NCBI GenBank assembly: GCA_947371755.1
Contig: CANBQT010000001.1
Location: 124,001-188,000, forward strand
DNA: 64,000 nucleotides
Direction: 5' to 3'
Source of the DNA: Chitinophagaceae bacterium
Lineage (GTDB): Bacteria > Bacteroidota > Bacteroidia > Chitinophagales > Chitinophagaceae
Position numbers and translations under genes: made by a program. Positions 7,917 to 17,514 of the stretch are shown here, in pieces; within the stretch, counting starts at the first letter, position 1, and each line of letters opens with the position of its first letter. The notes beneath the pieces were generated by a model. It saw only the letters and a list, made by a program, of their open reading frames with translations, ran no database searches and was not told the origin of the DNA.

Positions 7917-10322
7917 TTATTTCTTGTTTTCCATTGCTTTTTGCATAGGGTTAATACCGGTACTTTGACCTCTTCCCGCAGCTGCTCTAGCTTTAAAGAT
8001 GGCAAATTTACTAGGCTCACTTGCCTCTAATTTAGGCCAGGTATTATTAGACTCGTCGATATCAGCTGTTTCACGATTCGGATCTAATTTAATACCAGTT
8101 GCTTTTTTAGTAGTCATGAAAAGCTTGGTTACTTTGTTTTCATTTAAGCGCCAAACCTGAGCTGGAATTCTTTCCAATTGTTTGCTTCCATCTTCAAATG
8201 TAAACTCTACAATTAAAGGCATTACCAATCCACCTTTATTAGAGAATGTAATTTCATATAAATTCACATTCGCATATTTCGCTTTAGTGGCATCATCTAA
8301 AGGTTCGGGAGTATTATTTGGAGGTGTTACTTTGTATTTGGTAGTATCATAAGGCTCTAAACCTCTTGTATACCTCCAGTAAAAATCCCTTAAAGTGGTA
8401 TCGGCATCTACTAAGAAAACAATATTCTTATCCGCTCTATTTCTTTGTTTTGACAGGTCGTCTGTAGTATATAATGGTTTAGCTAAAGCAACCATTCCAG
8501 TTGATGGAGCTGCTCCACCTCTACCGCCCATTTGCATAGCAGTAGCTGCTTGATTAGGATCGTATACACCATGTTTCACTGTATCAATCGCAATATCACA
8601 AGGATCTATTCCATAGAACCATCCTCTCCAAAACCAATCCAAATCTTCTGCGCTAGCATCTTCCATTGTGCGGAAAAGATCTGCTGGGGTTGGATGTTTA
8701 AATGCCCAACGACGTGCATACTCTTTAAAGCTATAGTCGAATAATTCGCGACCCATAATTGTTTCCCGTAAAATATTTAAACCGGTTGCTGGTTTGGTAT
8801 ATGCATTTGGTCCGAACAAGACAATGTTTTCACTATTGGTCATGATTGGTTCCAATTGCTCTTTTGGCAAACGCATATAATCTGCAATTTGATAAGCCGC
8901 ACCTTTACCTCTTGAAGGATATTTGTTATCATACAATTCCTCAGTCAAATACTCAACGAAAGAATTCAATCCTTCATCCATCCAACTCCACTGACGTTCA
9001 TCGCTATTAACAATCATTGGGAAGAAGTTATGACCTACTTCGTGAATGATAACACCTAACATACTCAACTTAGTTGATTCGCTATAGGAACCATCTTTTT
9101 CAGTACGTCCATTATTGAAACAGATCATAGGATATTCCATACCATTTGCAGCTTCAATACTTTGCGCTACTGGATAAGGATATGGAATAGAGAATTTTGA
9201 ATACGATTTAATAGTGTGTGCCACTACTTTTGTAGAAAACTTACGATATAAACCATACGCTTCTTTAGGATAACCACTCATACACATCACTTTCTTTCCT
9301 TCTACATATGCAGGCATGGCATCCCAGATCATTTTACGGGATGTAGTCCAGGCAAAGTCACGCACATTTTCGGCTTTAAAAATCCAGGTTTTCTTAGCGG
9401 TACTTTTATTTTTCTCGGCATTTTTTGCTTCTGCTAGTGTTACAATTTCTACAGGCTCTTTTGCACTATTTGCCTGATTCCAACGAGCTAATTGTGCTGG
9501 CGATAAAACCTGCGCATAGTTCTGACCTTCCCCAGTACTCAATATGGTATGGTCTGCGGGTACAGTCATTGCAACATTGTAATTCCCAAATGTTAATGCG
9601 AATTCTCCACGGCCTGTAAACTGATGGTTCTGCCATCCCTGAAAGTCGCTATACACACAAAGACGAGGATACCATTGAGCCATTGTAAAGAATGCATTTC
9701 CATCTTCAGGGAACATTTCATATCCACCTCTGCCACCTAACACCATTCTATTAGAAACCTTATAGTGCCAATCTACATTAAATACAAATTTTTGACCAGG
9801 CTTTAATACAGCTGGTAAATCCACACGCATCATTGTTTTGTTGATGGTGTATTTTAAAGCTTTTCCTGATACGTCTGTTAATTTGGTAATGATATCGCCA
9901 TAGCCATTATCCTTACTTGCATCAAGCATATTTTCAACTTGTGTTGTAGATAGTTGTTTACCTAATGTGGAAGATGTTTGATAGCCTGCATTATTTACAG
10001 TGCTGTGCTCATTCTCATCCAACTGTAACCACAAATAAGTTAAAACATCAGGCGAGTTGTTGAAATAAGTTACCGTTTCACTGCCTTTCAACATAAAATT
10101 TGGTTCGTCCAATTCACATTTGATGTTGTAATCGACCCTTTGTTGCCAGTATTTTGGACCAGGGGCGCCACTTGCAGTTCTATATTCATTTGGTGTAGGC
10201 AGAATAGTACCTAATTGTTCGAACTTGTTACCGTGGTTCGATGTTGGGTTGTTCTTGATGTCCTGTGCCTGCACATTGGAAACAAAGATCAAAATCAAAC
10301 CCAGAAATCCTAATTTTCTCAT
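7917..10322 (-). CDS. M1-family zinc metallopeptidase (exported)
   Basis: An 801-residue protein with a signal peptide (MRKLGFLGLILIFVSNVQA). It has the gluzincin site HEVGH at about residue 428 followed exactly 18 residues later by the third zinc ligand in WMDEGLNSF. The N-terminal half matches the aminopeptidase N-like beta-sandwich, and an exopeptidase-type recognition segment (EAANGMEYPMICF) precedes the zinc site. There is a Gly/Met-rich insert near residue 610 (AMQMGGRGGAAP). It probably trims peptides in the periplasm or at the outer membrane. A HupE-like membrane protein gene lies 18 bases upstream in the same direction, so they likely share a transcript ended by the terminator at 7851-7886. 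Confidence 0.9.
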   Translation of the reverse strand: MRKLGFLGLILIFVSNVQAQDIKNNPTSNHGNKFEQLGTILPTPNEYRTASGAPGPKYWQQRVDYNIKCELDEPNFMLKGSETVTYFNNSPDVLTYLWLQLDENEHSTVNNAGYQTSSTLGKQLSTTQVENMLDASKDNGYGDIITKLTDVSGKALKYTINKTMMRVDLPAVLKPGQKFVFNVDWHYKVSNRMVLGGRGGYEMFPEDGNAFFTMAQWYPRLCVYSDFQGWQNHQFTGRGEFALTFGNYNVAMTVPADHTILSTGEGQNYAQVLSPAQLARWNQANSAKEPVEIVTLAEAKNAEKNKSTAKKTWIFKAENVRDFAWTTSRKMIWDAMPAYVEGKKVMCMSGYPKEAYGLYRKFSTKVVAHTIKSYSKFSIPYPYPVAQSIEAANGMEYPMICFNNGRTEKDGSYSESTKLSMLGVIIHEVGHNFFPMIVNSDERQWSWMDEGLNSFVEYLTEELYDNKYPSRGKGAAYQIADYMRLPKEQLEPIMTNSENIVLFGPNAYTKPATGLNILRETIMGRELFDYSFKEYARRWAFKHPTPADLFRTMEDASAEDLDWFWRGWFYGIDPCDIAIDTVKHGVYDPNQAATAMQMGGRGGAAPSTGMVALAKPLYTTDDLSKQRNRADKNIVFLVDADTTLRDFYWRYTRGLEPYDTTKYKVTPPNNTPEPLDDATKAKYANVNLYEITFSNKGGLVMPLIVEFTFEDGSKQLERIPAQVWRLNENKVTKLFMTTKKATGIKLDPNRETADIDESNNTWPKLEASEPSKFAIFKARAAAGRGQSTGINPMQKAMENKK

Positions 10323-10340
10323 AGCTGTATGGTTTAGAAA

Positions 10341-10964
10341 TTATAAACTGTGTACTCGATCTAATGCCATATTTAATGCAAATGCAAAAATAATGGCACT
10401 AATAAATAGCAAATATTCCCTTCTATTGATTTTTATTAGCCCTACTAATATAAATGATATAATTAAAATGATGAACACAATTAGAATTTGCCCCAATTCC
10501 AGACCAATATTAAAGGCTAAAAGTTGCGAAATAATGTTTTTATCCCTTCCTAAAATGCTCTTCAAATAGCTACTAAAACCTAATCCATGGATCAACCCAA
10601 AAAATAACGCCATAAAATAGATGGGAGGGAATTTGGTTTTAAAGACAAACTTTTTGACAAATAAATTGCTGAAAGCAGTGATCAAAATGGTTATTGGAAT
10701 TAAAAATTCTATCCAATTAACTGAATAATTAACAATCTGGAACACGCTTAAGGCAAGGGTAATACTATGCCCGATTGTGAAAGCAGTTACTAAAACCAAA
10801 ATTTTTTTCCAATCAGCAAATTGATATCGAATAGTAAGTGCCATGATAAAAAGGATATGATCACTTGTTGGGATACTGGCCAGTTGCTGCAGCAGGGAAG
10901 CATTACCCCTCCAATTTGCGATGTGTTGAAAGCCAGTTTCCAGATAAAGTCTAAAATCATTCAT
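10341..10964 (-). CDS. HupE/UreJ-family integral membrane protein
   Basis: A 207-residue polytopic membrane protein with about six hydrophobic segments. SDHILFIMAL near the N-terminus, FTIGHSITLAL and FGLIHGLGFSS are the histidine-bearing helices typical of the HupE/UreJ family, which are thought to move nickel or other divalent metal ions. The neighbouring M1 zinc peptidase suggests a metal-supply role, but this is inference. It starts at ATG 10964, divergent from the DUF6702 gene with 54 bases between starts. Confidence 0.75.
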   Translation of the reverse strand: MNDFRLYLETGFQHIANWRGNASLLQQLASIPTSDHILFIMALTIRYQFADWKKILVLVTAFTIGHSITLALSVFQIVNYSVNWIEFLIPITILITAFSNLFVKKFVFKTKFPPIYFMALFFGLIHGLGFSSYLKSILGRDKNIISQLLAFNIGLELGQILIVFIILIISFILVGLIKINRREYLLFISAIIFAFALNMALDRVHSL

Positions 10965-11018
10965 ATCAGAAGTTTCAAATTAATGATGACATTTGTAGTG
11001 TAAAAAAAATAATGTTGA

Positions 11019-11507
11019 ATGGTAAATAGTATGGTTCAATGGCTTACGATTGCTCTTATAGCAGTTTTGCATCCATTTTATGTTTCTGTTATAGATATAA
11101 ATCATAATACCAAAGAGAGTTCCCTAGAACTGAGTGTTCGAATTTTCACTCCGGACTTGGAGCAGACTTTACAAAAATATAGTACCACAAAAGTAGACCT
11201 TGCGAATCCTAAGGACAATGCATTATTGGATAAACAAATCAGTAATTATCTCCATCAAAAACTTCAATTAAAGGTGAATGGCCAACCTGTAAACATCAAT
11301 TATATTGGTCATGAAATCCAGATGGAAAGTGTTTGGATCTTTGCAGATATCCCTAAAATTACTCAGCTAAAAAAACTAGAAATTAACTGCAATTTATTAT
11401 ACGATTATAAAGATCTACAGAGTAATATATTCCATGTTAAATCACAGGGAAATGAAAAAAGTTTTAAACTTGATTTTCCTAAAACAACCACCAGTTTTGA
11501 CTTTTAA
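11019..11507 (+). CDS. DUF6702-type exported protein of unknown function
   Basis: A 162-residue protein with a short hydrophobic N-terminus (VQWLTIALIAVLHPFYVSV) and a predicted beta-rich body (SLELSVRIFTPDLEQTL, YIGHEIQMESVWIFADI). The opening HPFYVSVIDINHN and the pattern of a roughly 160-residue exported protein fit the Bacteroidota family DUF6702, often found beside HupE-like and M1 peptidase genes, as here. ATG at 11031 is an alternative start. The biochemical role is not known. Confidence 0.68.
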   Translation: MVNSMVQWLTIALIAVLHPFYVSVIDINHNTKESSLELSVRIFTPDLEQTLQKYSTTKVDLANPKDNALLDKQISNYLHQKLQLKVNGQPVNINYIGHEIQMESVWIFADIPKITQLKKLEINCNLLYDYKDLQSNIFHVKSQGNEKSFKLDFPKTTTSFDF

Positions 11508-11515
11508 TGGATGAT

Positions 11516-12802
11516 CTATTTTTCTTTAGGCTCAAGATCTGTTGTTACTAAAACCTTATCGATCCGGTGATTATCCATATCAACCACCTCGAATTTAAAA
11601 ATTTTCCAGGTTAATCTTTCGCCTGTTTGAGGGATCTTTTCAAGCTCATGAATGATGAAACCAGCAAGTGTATCAAATTCCTGATCTCCTTCTTTCATCC
11701 ATTCTGCTTTATCAAAATGTGAGAGAAAATCATAAAAAGGGATTTGTGCATCAATTAAAAAAGAACCATCGTCTCTGGTCACAATTTCATATGATTCATC
11801 CTCAGGTTGTGGAATATCTCCAACAATCGCTTCTAAAATATCATTCAAAGTGATCATACCAAGAACCGAACCATATTCGTCAACTATAAAACAATGGTGA
11901 ATTTTGGTCTGTTTAAATTTTTCCAACACCTGATAGGCCGTATTATTTTCAGGCACATACATAGCAGGCTTCATGATATCCTTTACTAAGGAACTATCAT
12001 CAGAAATAATAAAATCTTTAATGGAGATAACCCCTACTATTCTATCAATTTCACCATCGCAAACTGGATAAATAGAATGCACCACTTCATCCATGATCAA
12101 TTTGATCTCTGCCACTGTTTTACTGTTGTCGATCCAAACAATATCACTACGATGTGTCATCAAGGAAGTAATATTTCTATCCCCTAAATGAAACACGCGT
12201 TCAATAATTTCCTGTTCAGCTTCTTCGATTGCGCCATGTTCTGTTCCTTCACTGATGATTGCTTTTATCTCTTCCTCTGTAACTTGATTTTCGTTTGTTT
12301 GTACATTAAATAAACGAACAATTAAATTAGACGACCCCATCAAGAACCACACAAATGGATGTGTTATCCAAGAAATAATACTCATTGGACCAGCGGCTTT
12401 CTTTGCAATACCTTCGGGGTTACTCAGTCCGAGTCGTTTAGGAACCAGTTCTCCCAACACTAATGATAAATAGGTTATTATTATAAGAATAACAACGGTA
12501 GCAAGTGTTCCACTATAAGGTTTCAACAATTCTATATTTGACAACCAATCCTGCAAAGGTTTTTTAAAGCTATCACCAGAATAGATACCCGTTAAGATAC
12601 CGATTAGCGTAATGCCTATTTGTACCGTAGATAAGAATGAATCTGGGTTATTGGCTAGTTCTAGCGCTTTCTGAGCATCCAGGTCACCTTTTTGAGATTG
12701 TGCTTCCAGACGTGCTTTACGCGCAGAAACCAAGGCAATCTCAGCCATAGAGAACATGCCATTGAGTAATATAAGTCCTAAAATGATAAAAACTTCCGTC
12801 AT
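11516..12802 (-). CDS. CNNM/CorC-type transporter with tandem CBS domains (hemolysin-family label)
   Basis: A 428-residue protein from ATG 12802; the ORF-track start 12 bases upstream is a TTG. Residues 1-190 are a CNNM transmembrane domain (GLILLNGMFSMAEIALVSAR, LVLGELVPKRLGLSNPE). Two CBS domains follow (MTHRSDIVWIDN, GVISIKDFI, then MKPAMYVPENN, HCFIVDEYGSVLGMITLNDI). The C-terminal CorC/HlyC FAD-like domain is at about 340-425 (FDTLAGFIIHELEKIPQ). Members of this family export or balance magnesium and cobalt; the old hemolysin name is misleading. It follows the GT39 gene by 33 bases on the same strand. Confidence 0.9.
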   Translation of the reverse strand: MTEVFIILGLILLNGMFSMAEIALVSARKARLEAQSQKGDLDAQKALELANNPDSFLSTVQIGITLIGILTGIYSGDSFKKPLQDWLSNIELLKPYSGTLATVVILIIITYLSLVLGELVPKRLGLSNPEGIAKKAAGPMSIISWITHPFVWFLMGSSNLIVRLFNVQTNENQVTEEEIKAIISEGTEHGAIEEAEQEIIERVFHLGDRNITSLMTHRSDIVWIDNSKTVAEIKLIMDEVVHSIYPVCDGEIDRIVGVISIKDFIISDDSSLVKDIMKPAMYVPENNTAYQVLEKFKQTKIHHCFIVDEYGSVLGMITLNDILEAIVGDIPQPEDESYEIVTRDDGSFLIDAQIPFYDFLSHFDKAEWMKEGDQEFDTLAGFIIHELEKIPQTGERLTWKIFKFEVVDMDNHRIDKVLVTTDLEPKEK

Positions 12803-12835
12803 GGTATGCTTCAAATCTAAGGAATTGCCATGAAT

Positions 12836-14512
12836 TTAAGGCTTCCCATCCAAATCTACAATGCTGTAATAATGCATTCCTTTGTCTCTTGTGGCGGGAT
12901 TTAAGAATTCCGGGGTTAACATACTCACAGAAAAATTAGGGCCCTGGTGTAAAAATTTCAAATCAGGAAATTTTAATTTTAATGCTGGAATACTATCGGA
13001 TGATGCGATTAAAATATCATTTGAAGTGGCAACAGAACTGGTGTATCTGTGTTCAAAAATATGTTGCCCATAAAAATGTAAGGCTCGACTATCTAGTGGA
13101 CCGTACACATAAATTTTATTTTTGGGCAGCCCTGATTGATTAATAAAATCAGCAGCCATATTACCCATCTGATATTTAAGCAGGTTGGGATAAAAATTGC
13201 TACTCAATAAAAAATTCACAGAAATAACTGTATAAAAACAAAGTACCAAAGTTGAAGGAACAGGAATCCATTTTCTTGCAAATACAAGTAATACGATATA
13301 AATCACTGCTCCGAATATGGATAGGATAAAAACGAAAATACTCACTTCTTTAAATGGCACATACATAGCAACGATTGCCAGCGCCCATAAAATTGTAAAA
13401 ATCAAAAGATGTATTGATTGCAGTACAGTTTTTATAATTCGAAAATCCTTTGTGAAAAATAGCCGGTGAAGAAATACGGCGGTAACAATAGCTGCTAAAG
13501 GAAATACAACGAATATATAATGAGGTAATTGAGCCTGACTTCTTGCCAGAACACAATAGGTTAATACAAATCCCCCCACACTGATCCATTCTTGATTTTG
13601 TCTCAGCCAGAATCTGCTTAAAATAATATCTCTGAAACGAAAAAGCAGGGCCACCAAGAAAAATAAGATCCATGGAAGAAAACTCCAGAGCATGTTCTCC
13701 AGCAGGAAAGTAAAATAGCTCATTTCATGAAAAACATTCTCACCAGTATATCTTCCGAAACTCTGTGTCCAATAATAAAAACGCAAGCCAGATTTGATGG
13801 GTACTCCATAAATGATCTTTCCCGGGTGCAGATCGTATTGTTGATATAATCCAATACTCATGGGAATTAATAAAATGGCTATAATCAATAACCCTATCAA
13901 ATATTCCCATCTGAAAAATTGTTTCCATTCCCTTCTTAACATAAAATGAGGAACAAATGCCAGTATTGGAACAATTAATGCAATTGGTCCTTTGGTCATC
14001 ATTCCTCCAGCTATTGCTGCAAAGGCAACGATAAAATATTTCGATTTATTCGTTTCAAACCAGGCTGCTAATTGCCAGATACTTAAAATAACCCATCCCA
14101 TTAACATGGTATCACAACGAACATCATGCGTAATTAAGAAAATGGCCTGAGATGAAGCAAGTACCATTGCACTGAGTTGTGCGATGGTTTTTTGATAATA
14201 CAATAAGGTGAATCGATAGGTGGCATATACAGAAAGTATTGCAAATAAAAATGATGGTAATCGATAAGCCCAATCATGAACACCAAAAAATTTTAAACTA
14301 ATAGCAGACAACCAAAAAAGCATGGGCGGTTTATCTAAATAGTCCTTCCCATTTTCAAATATTTGTAAAAAACTATTCCTTTCTAACATTTCGCGACTGA
14401 TCAATGCATATTGAGCGGCATCAATATCCATCAAAGGGATACATATCATCCCAGTTAGACATACTATCAAACTAAAAAAAAGAACCCCATAAAAAAAACG
14501 ATTGGGAATCAT
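12836..14512 (-). CDS. ArnT-like family 39 glycosyltransferase
   Basis: A polytopic membrane protein of 558 residues from ATG 14512 (MIPNRFFYGVLFF). The longer ORF-track start at 14608 would overlap the upstream PAP2 gene by 86 bases and adds non-conserved residues, so I reject it. The first periplasmic loop has the catalytic acidic pair region IDAAQYALISREM and the GKDYLDKPPMLFW motif typical of ArnT/PMT polyprenyl-phosphate-sugar transferases; 10-12 hydrophobic segments follow and a soluble C-terminal part. It probably transfers a sugar from undecaprenyl phosphate to lipid A or another envelope acceptor. The PAP2 phosphatase gene 10 bases upstream would fit recycling of such lipid carriers. 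Confidence 0.85.
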   Translation of the reverse strand: MIPNRFFYGVLFFSLIVCLTGMICIPLMDIDAAQYALISREMLERNSFLQIFENGKDYLDKPPMLFWLSAISLKFFGVHDWAYRLPSFLFAILSVYATYRFTLLYYQKTIAQLSAMVLASSQAIFLITHDVRCDTMLMGWVILSIWQLAAWFETNKSKYFIVAFAAIAGGMMTKGPIALIVPILAFVPHFMLRREWKQFFRWEYLIGLLIIAILLIPMSIGLYQQYDLHPGKIIYGVPIKSGLRFYYWTQSFGRYTGENVFHEMSYFTFLLENMLWSFLPWILFFLVALLFRFRDIILSRFWLRQNQEWISVGGFVLTYCVLARSQAQLPHYIFVVFPLAAIVTAVFLHRLFFTKDFRIIKTVLQSIHLLIFTILWALAIVAMYVPFKEVSIFVFILSIFGAVIYIVLLVFARKWIPVPSTLVLCFYTVISVNFLLSSNFYPNLLKYQMGNMAADFINQSGLPKNKIYVYGPLDSRALHFYGQHIFEHRYTSSVATSNDILIASSDSIPALKLKFPDLKFLHQGPNFSVSMLTPEFLNPATRDKGMHYYSIVDLDGKP

Positions 14513-14522
14513 ACTGATATAT

Positions 14523-15143
14523 TTATAATTCTGATATGATTGGCCCGACCTTGCGAATAAAGATTTGTGACGTGGCATAGCCAATCGTTGAACCAATAAT
14601 CGAGCCAAAGATCACATCCAATGGGTAATGTACGCCCACATAAACCTGAGCATAAGCAACCGTGGCAGCCCAAATAATGAATAAATAACTCCATTTTTTG
14701 AAAACAGATCGCACTGTAATAAATACGTACACAGCAAACCCAAAATGATTTGTGGCGTGAGAAGAAGTAAAACTATATCCCCCAGAACAGTGGTCTAATA
14801 ATAGGCGTACATGACCCATTAAAAAAGGATCATTACAGGGTCTTGGTCTTTCAAATAATGGTTTGATAACAGCACTGCTCAATTGATCTGTAATAACCAG
14901 GGTTAGAATAGCCCCGATGATCCAATAAAATGCCTTTTCCTTAAAATTTAATACTGTAAATACAATCAAAAAAACATAAAGAGGTAACCAGGTATTGGCA
15001 TTTCGCCAAATAGGTAATATTTTGTCGAATAGAGGATTCGTGAATACCGTATTGATCTGTAAAAATAAAGCAGTATCCCAGGCATTCAGCCATTGCCATA
15101 CTTGTTGTAAAAAACTATTTAACAATACCATATCAAGCATCAT
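14523..15143 (-). CDS. PAP2-family membrane phosphatase
   Basis: A 206-residue membrane protein with the three PAP2 motifs: KPLFERPRP near residues 93-101, SSHATNHFG near 126-134, and VYVGVHYPLDV near 170-180. The Arg of the third motif's usual SR pair is replaced (AYAQVYVGVHYPLD), a form I recall from related Bacteroidota enzymes. Likely substrates are undecaprenyl pyrophosphate or lipid A phosphates at the periplasmic face. It stands directly before the ArnT-like transferase, so an envelope lipid role is likely but not proven. ATG 15143 and ATG 15140 are tandem possible starts. Confidence 0.85.
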   Translation of the reverse strand: MMLDMVLLNSFLQQVWQWLNAWDTALFLQINTVFTNPLFDKILPIWRNANTWLPLYVFLIVFTVLNFKEKAFYWIIGAILTLVITDQLSSAVIKPLFERPRPCNDPFLMGHVRLLLDHCSGGYSFTSSHATNHFGFAVYVFITVRSVFKKWSYLFIIWAATVAYAQVYVGVHYPLDVIFGSIIGSTIGYATSQIFIRKVGPIISEL

Positions 15144-15213
15144 TGGGTAAAGATAAAGGTTGGTATTTATTAAGCGAAAGGTAGTATCATCAGTTTATCA
15201 ACAAATGGGCCTC

Positions 15214-15954
15214 CTACAATTTCTTTTGTGCAATAATGATAAGTCTGGGTGAATGCTGTAAATCATAACTTCCTAATTGATAGTCGCCAAAAACCTCTTT
15301 AATTTGAAGGTGTTGAAAAGCTAACATTTCAGTAAAATCACCCAAAGAAAATTTCGCAACCCTTTCGGTATAGAGGTGTTTAGGATTTTTATTTTTACTA
15401 TCCGTTATTTGAATCTGCTTAAAAAAATGGCCTTCATCATTCCATTTACTAATGTGAAAGTGAATATCCTCCACCGTTTTAATATGATTTGATTCTTGAG
15501 TCCTTACAGCATAATGAACGTTCAGATAATCAATAACCAAGGAACCACCAGGCTTAAGGCTCTGAGCCATTGTCCTAATGGCATTATCATGCTCTCTCCT
15601 AGTTTTGAAATAACCGAAACTTGTGAACATATTAAAAGCAAAATCGTAATAATTGATCCAGAATGGTAAACGCATATCATGCGTATAAAAATGAAGATTT
15701 TCTGATTCCTGAAGCATTGCTTCCTGAATAGACTCCTCAGAAAGGTCAATTCCCGTTACATCAAAGCCGTAATCTGCCAAAGCCTTACTATGTCTTCCCT
15801 TACCGCAGGCAATATCCAACATGGTTGAACCTGGTATAGGATGCAAATGAGCAATAAGCTTTTGAATAAAGTCAAGCGCCTCCTGATCATCTCTATTTTG
15901 ATATAATAAGTGATAATAATGCGAATTGAACCAATCTTTAAACCACGCCTGCAT
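15214..15954 (-). CDS. Class I SAM-dependent methyltransferase
   Basis: A 246-residue cytosolic protein. Motif I MLDIACGKGRHSKAL lies at about residues 44-58, the adenosine-binding acidic strand end is VTGIDLSEESI, and FAFNMFTSFGYF and GGSLVIDYLNVHY are the later core strands. It resembles the small-molecule methyltransferase group (Methyltransf_25/31) rather than rRNA enzymes. The substrate cannot be named. It leads the minus-strand cluster that continues into PAP2 and GT39, with 70 bases before PAP2, and is divergent from glmM. Confidence 0.83.
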   Translation of the reverse strand: MQAWFKDWFNSHYYHLLYQNRDDQEALDFIQKLIAHLHPIPGSTMLDIACGKGRHSKALADYGFDVTGIDLSEESIQEAMLQESENLHFYTHDMRLPFWINYYDFAFNMFTSFGYFKTRREHDNAIRTMAQSLKPGGSLVIDYLNVHYAVRTQESNHIKTVEDIHFHISKWNDEGHFFKQIQITDSKNKNPKHLYTERVAKFSLGDFTEMLAFQHLQIKEVFGDYQLGSYDLQHSPRLIIIAQKKL

Positions 15955-16007
15955 ATTCCTGCTTTAGGGCACAAAAATAGGATTCCGTATCAAAGAATAA
16001 ATTGAAT

Positions 16008-16015
16008 TATGTTTG
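16008..16015 (+). promoter_or_regulatory. Putative Bacteroidota -7 promoter box for glmM
   Basis: TATGTTTG matches the TAnnTTTG -7 consensus of the Bacteroidota housekeeping sigma factor. No good -33 TTTG lies at the right distance (only TTCC). The ATG used as the start of the longer ORF-track frame is part of this box, which supports the downstream start at 16039. Confidence 0.5.
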
Positions 16016-16038
16016 CAGTGAGCAAAACAATCGAATTA

Positions 16039-17436
16039 ATGGCATTAATAAAGAGTATTTCGGGTATTCGTGGAACTATCGGTGGCAAGCCTGGCAACAC
16101 TTTGAGCCCTTTAGATGTGGTTAGATTTACAGCCGCTTACGGAACCTGGCTTAAAAGTCAGAAAGTAGATAAACTACAAGATGGTAACCAAAAAGTAGTA
16201 ATTGGGCGTGATGGACGTATCAGTGGAGAGTTGGTTCAGAGGTTGGTAATAAGCACTTTAAATGCATTAGCAATTGATGTAATTGACCTTGGCCTTAGTA
16301 CCACTCCTACCGTTGAAATGTCTGTTGTATTTGAAAATGCATCAGGAGGAATTATTTTAACAGCCAGTCATAATCCTAAAGAATGGAATGCCTTAAAACT
16401 CCTTAATAATAAAGGAGAATTTATCAGTGCTGAAGATGGATCTAAAATATTACAAATTGCAGAAGCGGAAGATTTCAATTTTGCAGGCGTTGATGATTTG
16501 GGTACTTATATCGAAGATAAAGATGCTTTAGCAAAGCATATTGATGCCGTTGTAAATTATCCTTTAGTTGATAAGGATGCAATTAAAAACGCAAATTTTA
16601 AAATTGTTATCGATGCAATTAATAGTACCGGAGCAACCGCTGTGCCAGCTTTATTAAGAGCACTGGGACTTACTGATATCATTGTGTTGAATAGTGAGGT
16701 AAATGGACAATTTGCGCATAATCCTGAACCATTACCGGAGCATTTGAATGAGCTTTGTAACGAAGTAAATAAGATTGGGGCTGATCTTGGGATTGCCGTA
16801 GATCCAGATGTTGACAGGCTTTGTTTTGTATGTGAAGATGGTTCATTGTTCGGTGAAGAGTATACCTTAGTTGCGGTAGCTGATTATGTACTTAAAAACA
16901 GAAAAGGAAATACGGTAAGCAATTTATCTTCCACAAGAGCCCTGCGTGATGTTACTGAAAAACACGGTGGTATTTATTATCCAAGTGCAGTTGGCGAAGT
17001 TAATGTGGTGAATAAAATGAAGGAAGTAGATGCAGTTATAGGAGGTGAAGGGAATGGAGGTATCATAGTACCAGATTTACATTACGGCAGAGACGCCCTG
17101 ATTGGAATCGCATTGTTCTTAACACATTTAGCGAAAGAGAAAAAAACGATCAAACAATTACGCAATACCTATCCTGATTATTTTATCAGTAAAAACAAGA
17201 TTGAACTGAATGATGGCGTTGATCTAAAAGAGGTGTTTGCAAAAATTGAAGATAAATATAAGAAGCAACCCATCAATACAGTTGATGGATTGAAGATTGA
17301 ATTTGATAATGACTGGGTACATTTGAGACCTAGTAATACTGAGCCGATTATTCGTATATATGCTGAAAGTAATTTTCAAAATACTGCAGCTAATATTGCA
17401 AAACGATTAATGCAAGATATCAACGAAGCCCAGTAA
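16039..17436 (+). CDS. glmM: Phosphoglucosamine mutase
   Basis: Converts glucosamine 6-phosphate to glucosamine 1-phosphate for UDP-GlcNAc, peptidoglycan and LPS. From ATG 16039 the protein is 465 residues and begins MALIKSISGIRGTIGG, the conserved start of the Bacteroidota enzyme; the ORF-track start 30 bases earlier lies in a promoter-like box. The phosphoserine loop TASHNPKEWNA has Ser at about 110, the metal loop DPDVDRLCFV is near 260, the sugar-binding loop GGEGNGG is near 340, and the phosphate loop RPSNTEPIIRIY is near 435. A second, different phosphohexomutase lies at 36395-38122. Function as GlmM rather than phosphomannomutase is inferred from the start and loop sequences. Confidence 0.88.
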   Translation: MALIKSISGIRGTIGGKPGNTLSPLDVVRFTAAYGTWLKSQKVDKLQDGNQKVVIGRDGRISGELVQRLVISTLNALAIDVIDLGLSTTPTVEMSVVFENASGGIILTASHNPKEWNALKLLNNKGEFISAEDGSKILQIAEAEDFNFAGVDDLGTYIEDKDALAKHIDAVVNYPLVDKDAIKNANFKIVIDAINSTGATAVPALLRALGLTDIIVLNSEVNGQFAHNPEPLPEHLNELCNEVNKIGADLGIAVDPDVDRLCFVCEDGSLFGEEYTLVAVADYVLKNRKGNTVSNLSSTRALRDVTEKHGGIYYPSAVGEVNVVNKMKEVDAVIGGEGNGGIIVPDLHYGRDALIGIALFLTHLAKEKKTIKQLRNTYPDYFISKNKIELNDGVDLKEVFAKIEDKYKKQPINTVDGLKIEFDNDWVHLRPSNTEPIIRIYAESNFQNTAANIAKRLMQDINEAQ

Positions 17437-17472
17437 GGTTTTTATCGAATGATTTTGAAGAAGAATTGACCT

Positions 17473-17499
17473 AAGAGGTCCTGCCTTGCAGGATTTCTT
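17473..17499 (+). terminator. Probable terminator after glmM
   Basis: AAGAGGTCCTGC and GCAGGATTTCTT pair over 12 bases (two G-U pairs) around a CTT loop and are followed by AATTTTAT. It sits 15 bases before the cysteine desulfurase start, so it would separate the two genes or attenuate read-through. Confidence 0.55.
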
Positions 17500-17514
17500 A
17501 ATTTTATACCAACT

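Noticed and set aside
10225-10569. 114-residue plus-strand ORF
   Set aside because: Antisense to the M1 peptidase and HupE-like genes, with no recognisable features.
12836-14608. Longer GT39 start at 14608
   Set aside because: It overlaps the PAP2 gene by 86 bases and the extra 32 residues look like a shadow of that gene; ATG 14512 fits the first membrane segment.
16009-16038. N-terminal extension of glmM
   Set aside because: The ATG is part of a promoter-like TATGTTTG box and the family begins at MALIKSISGIRG.
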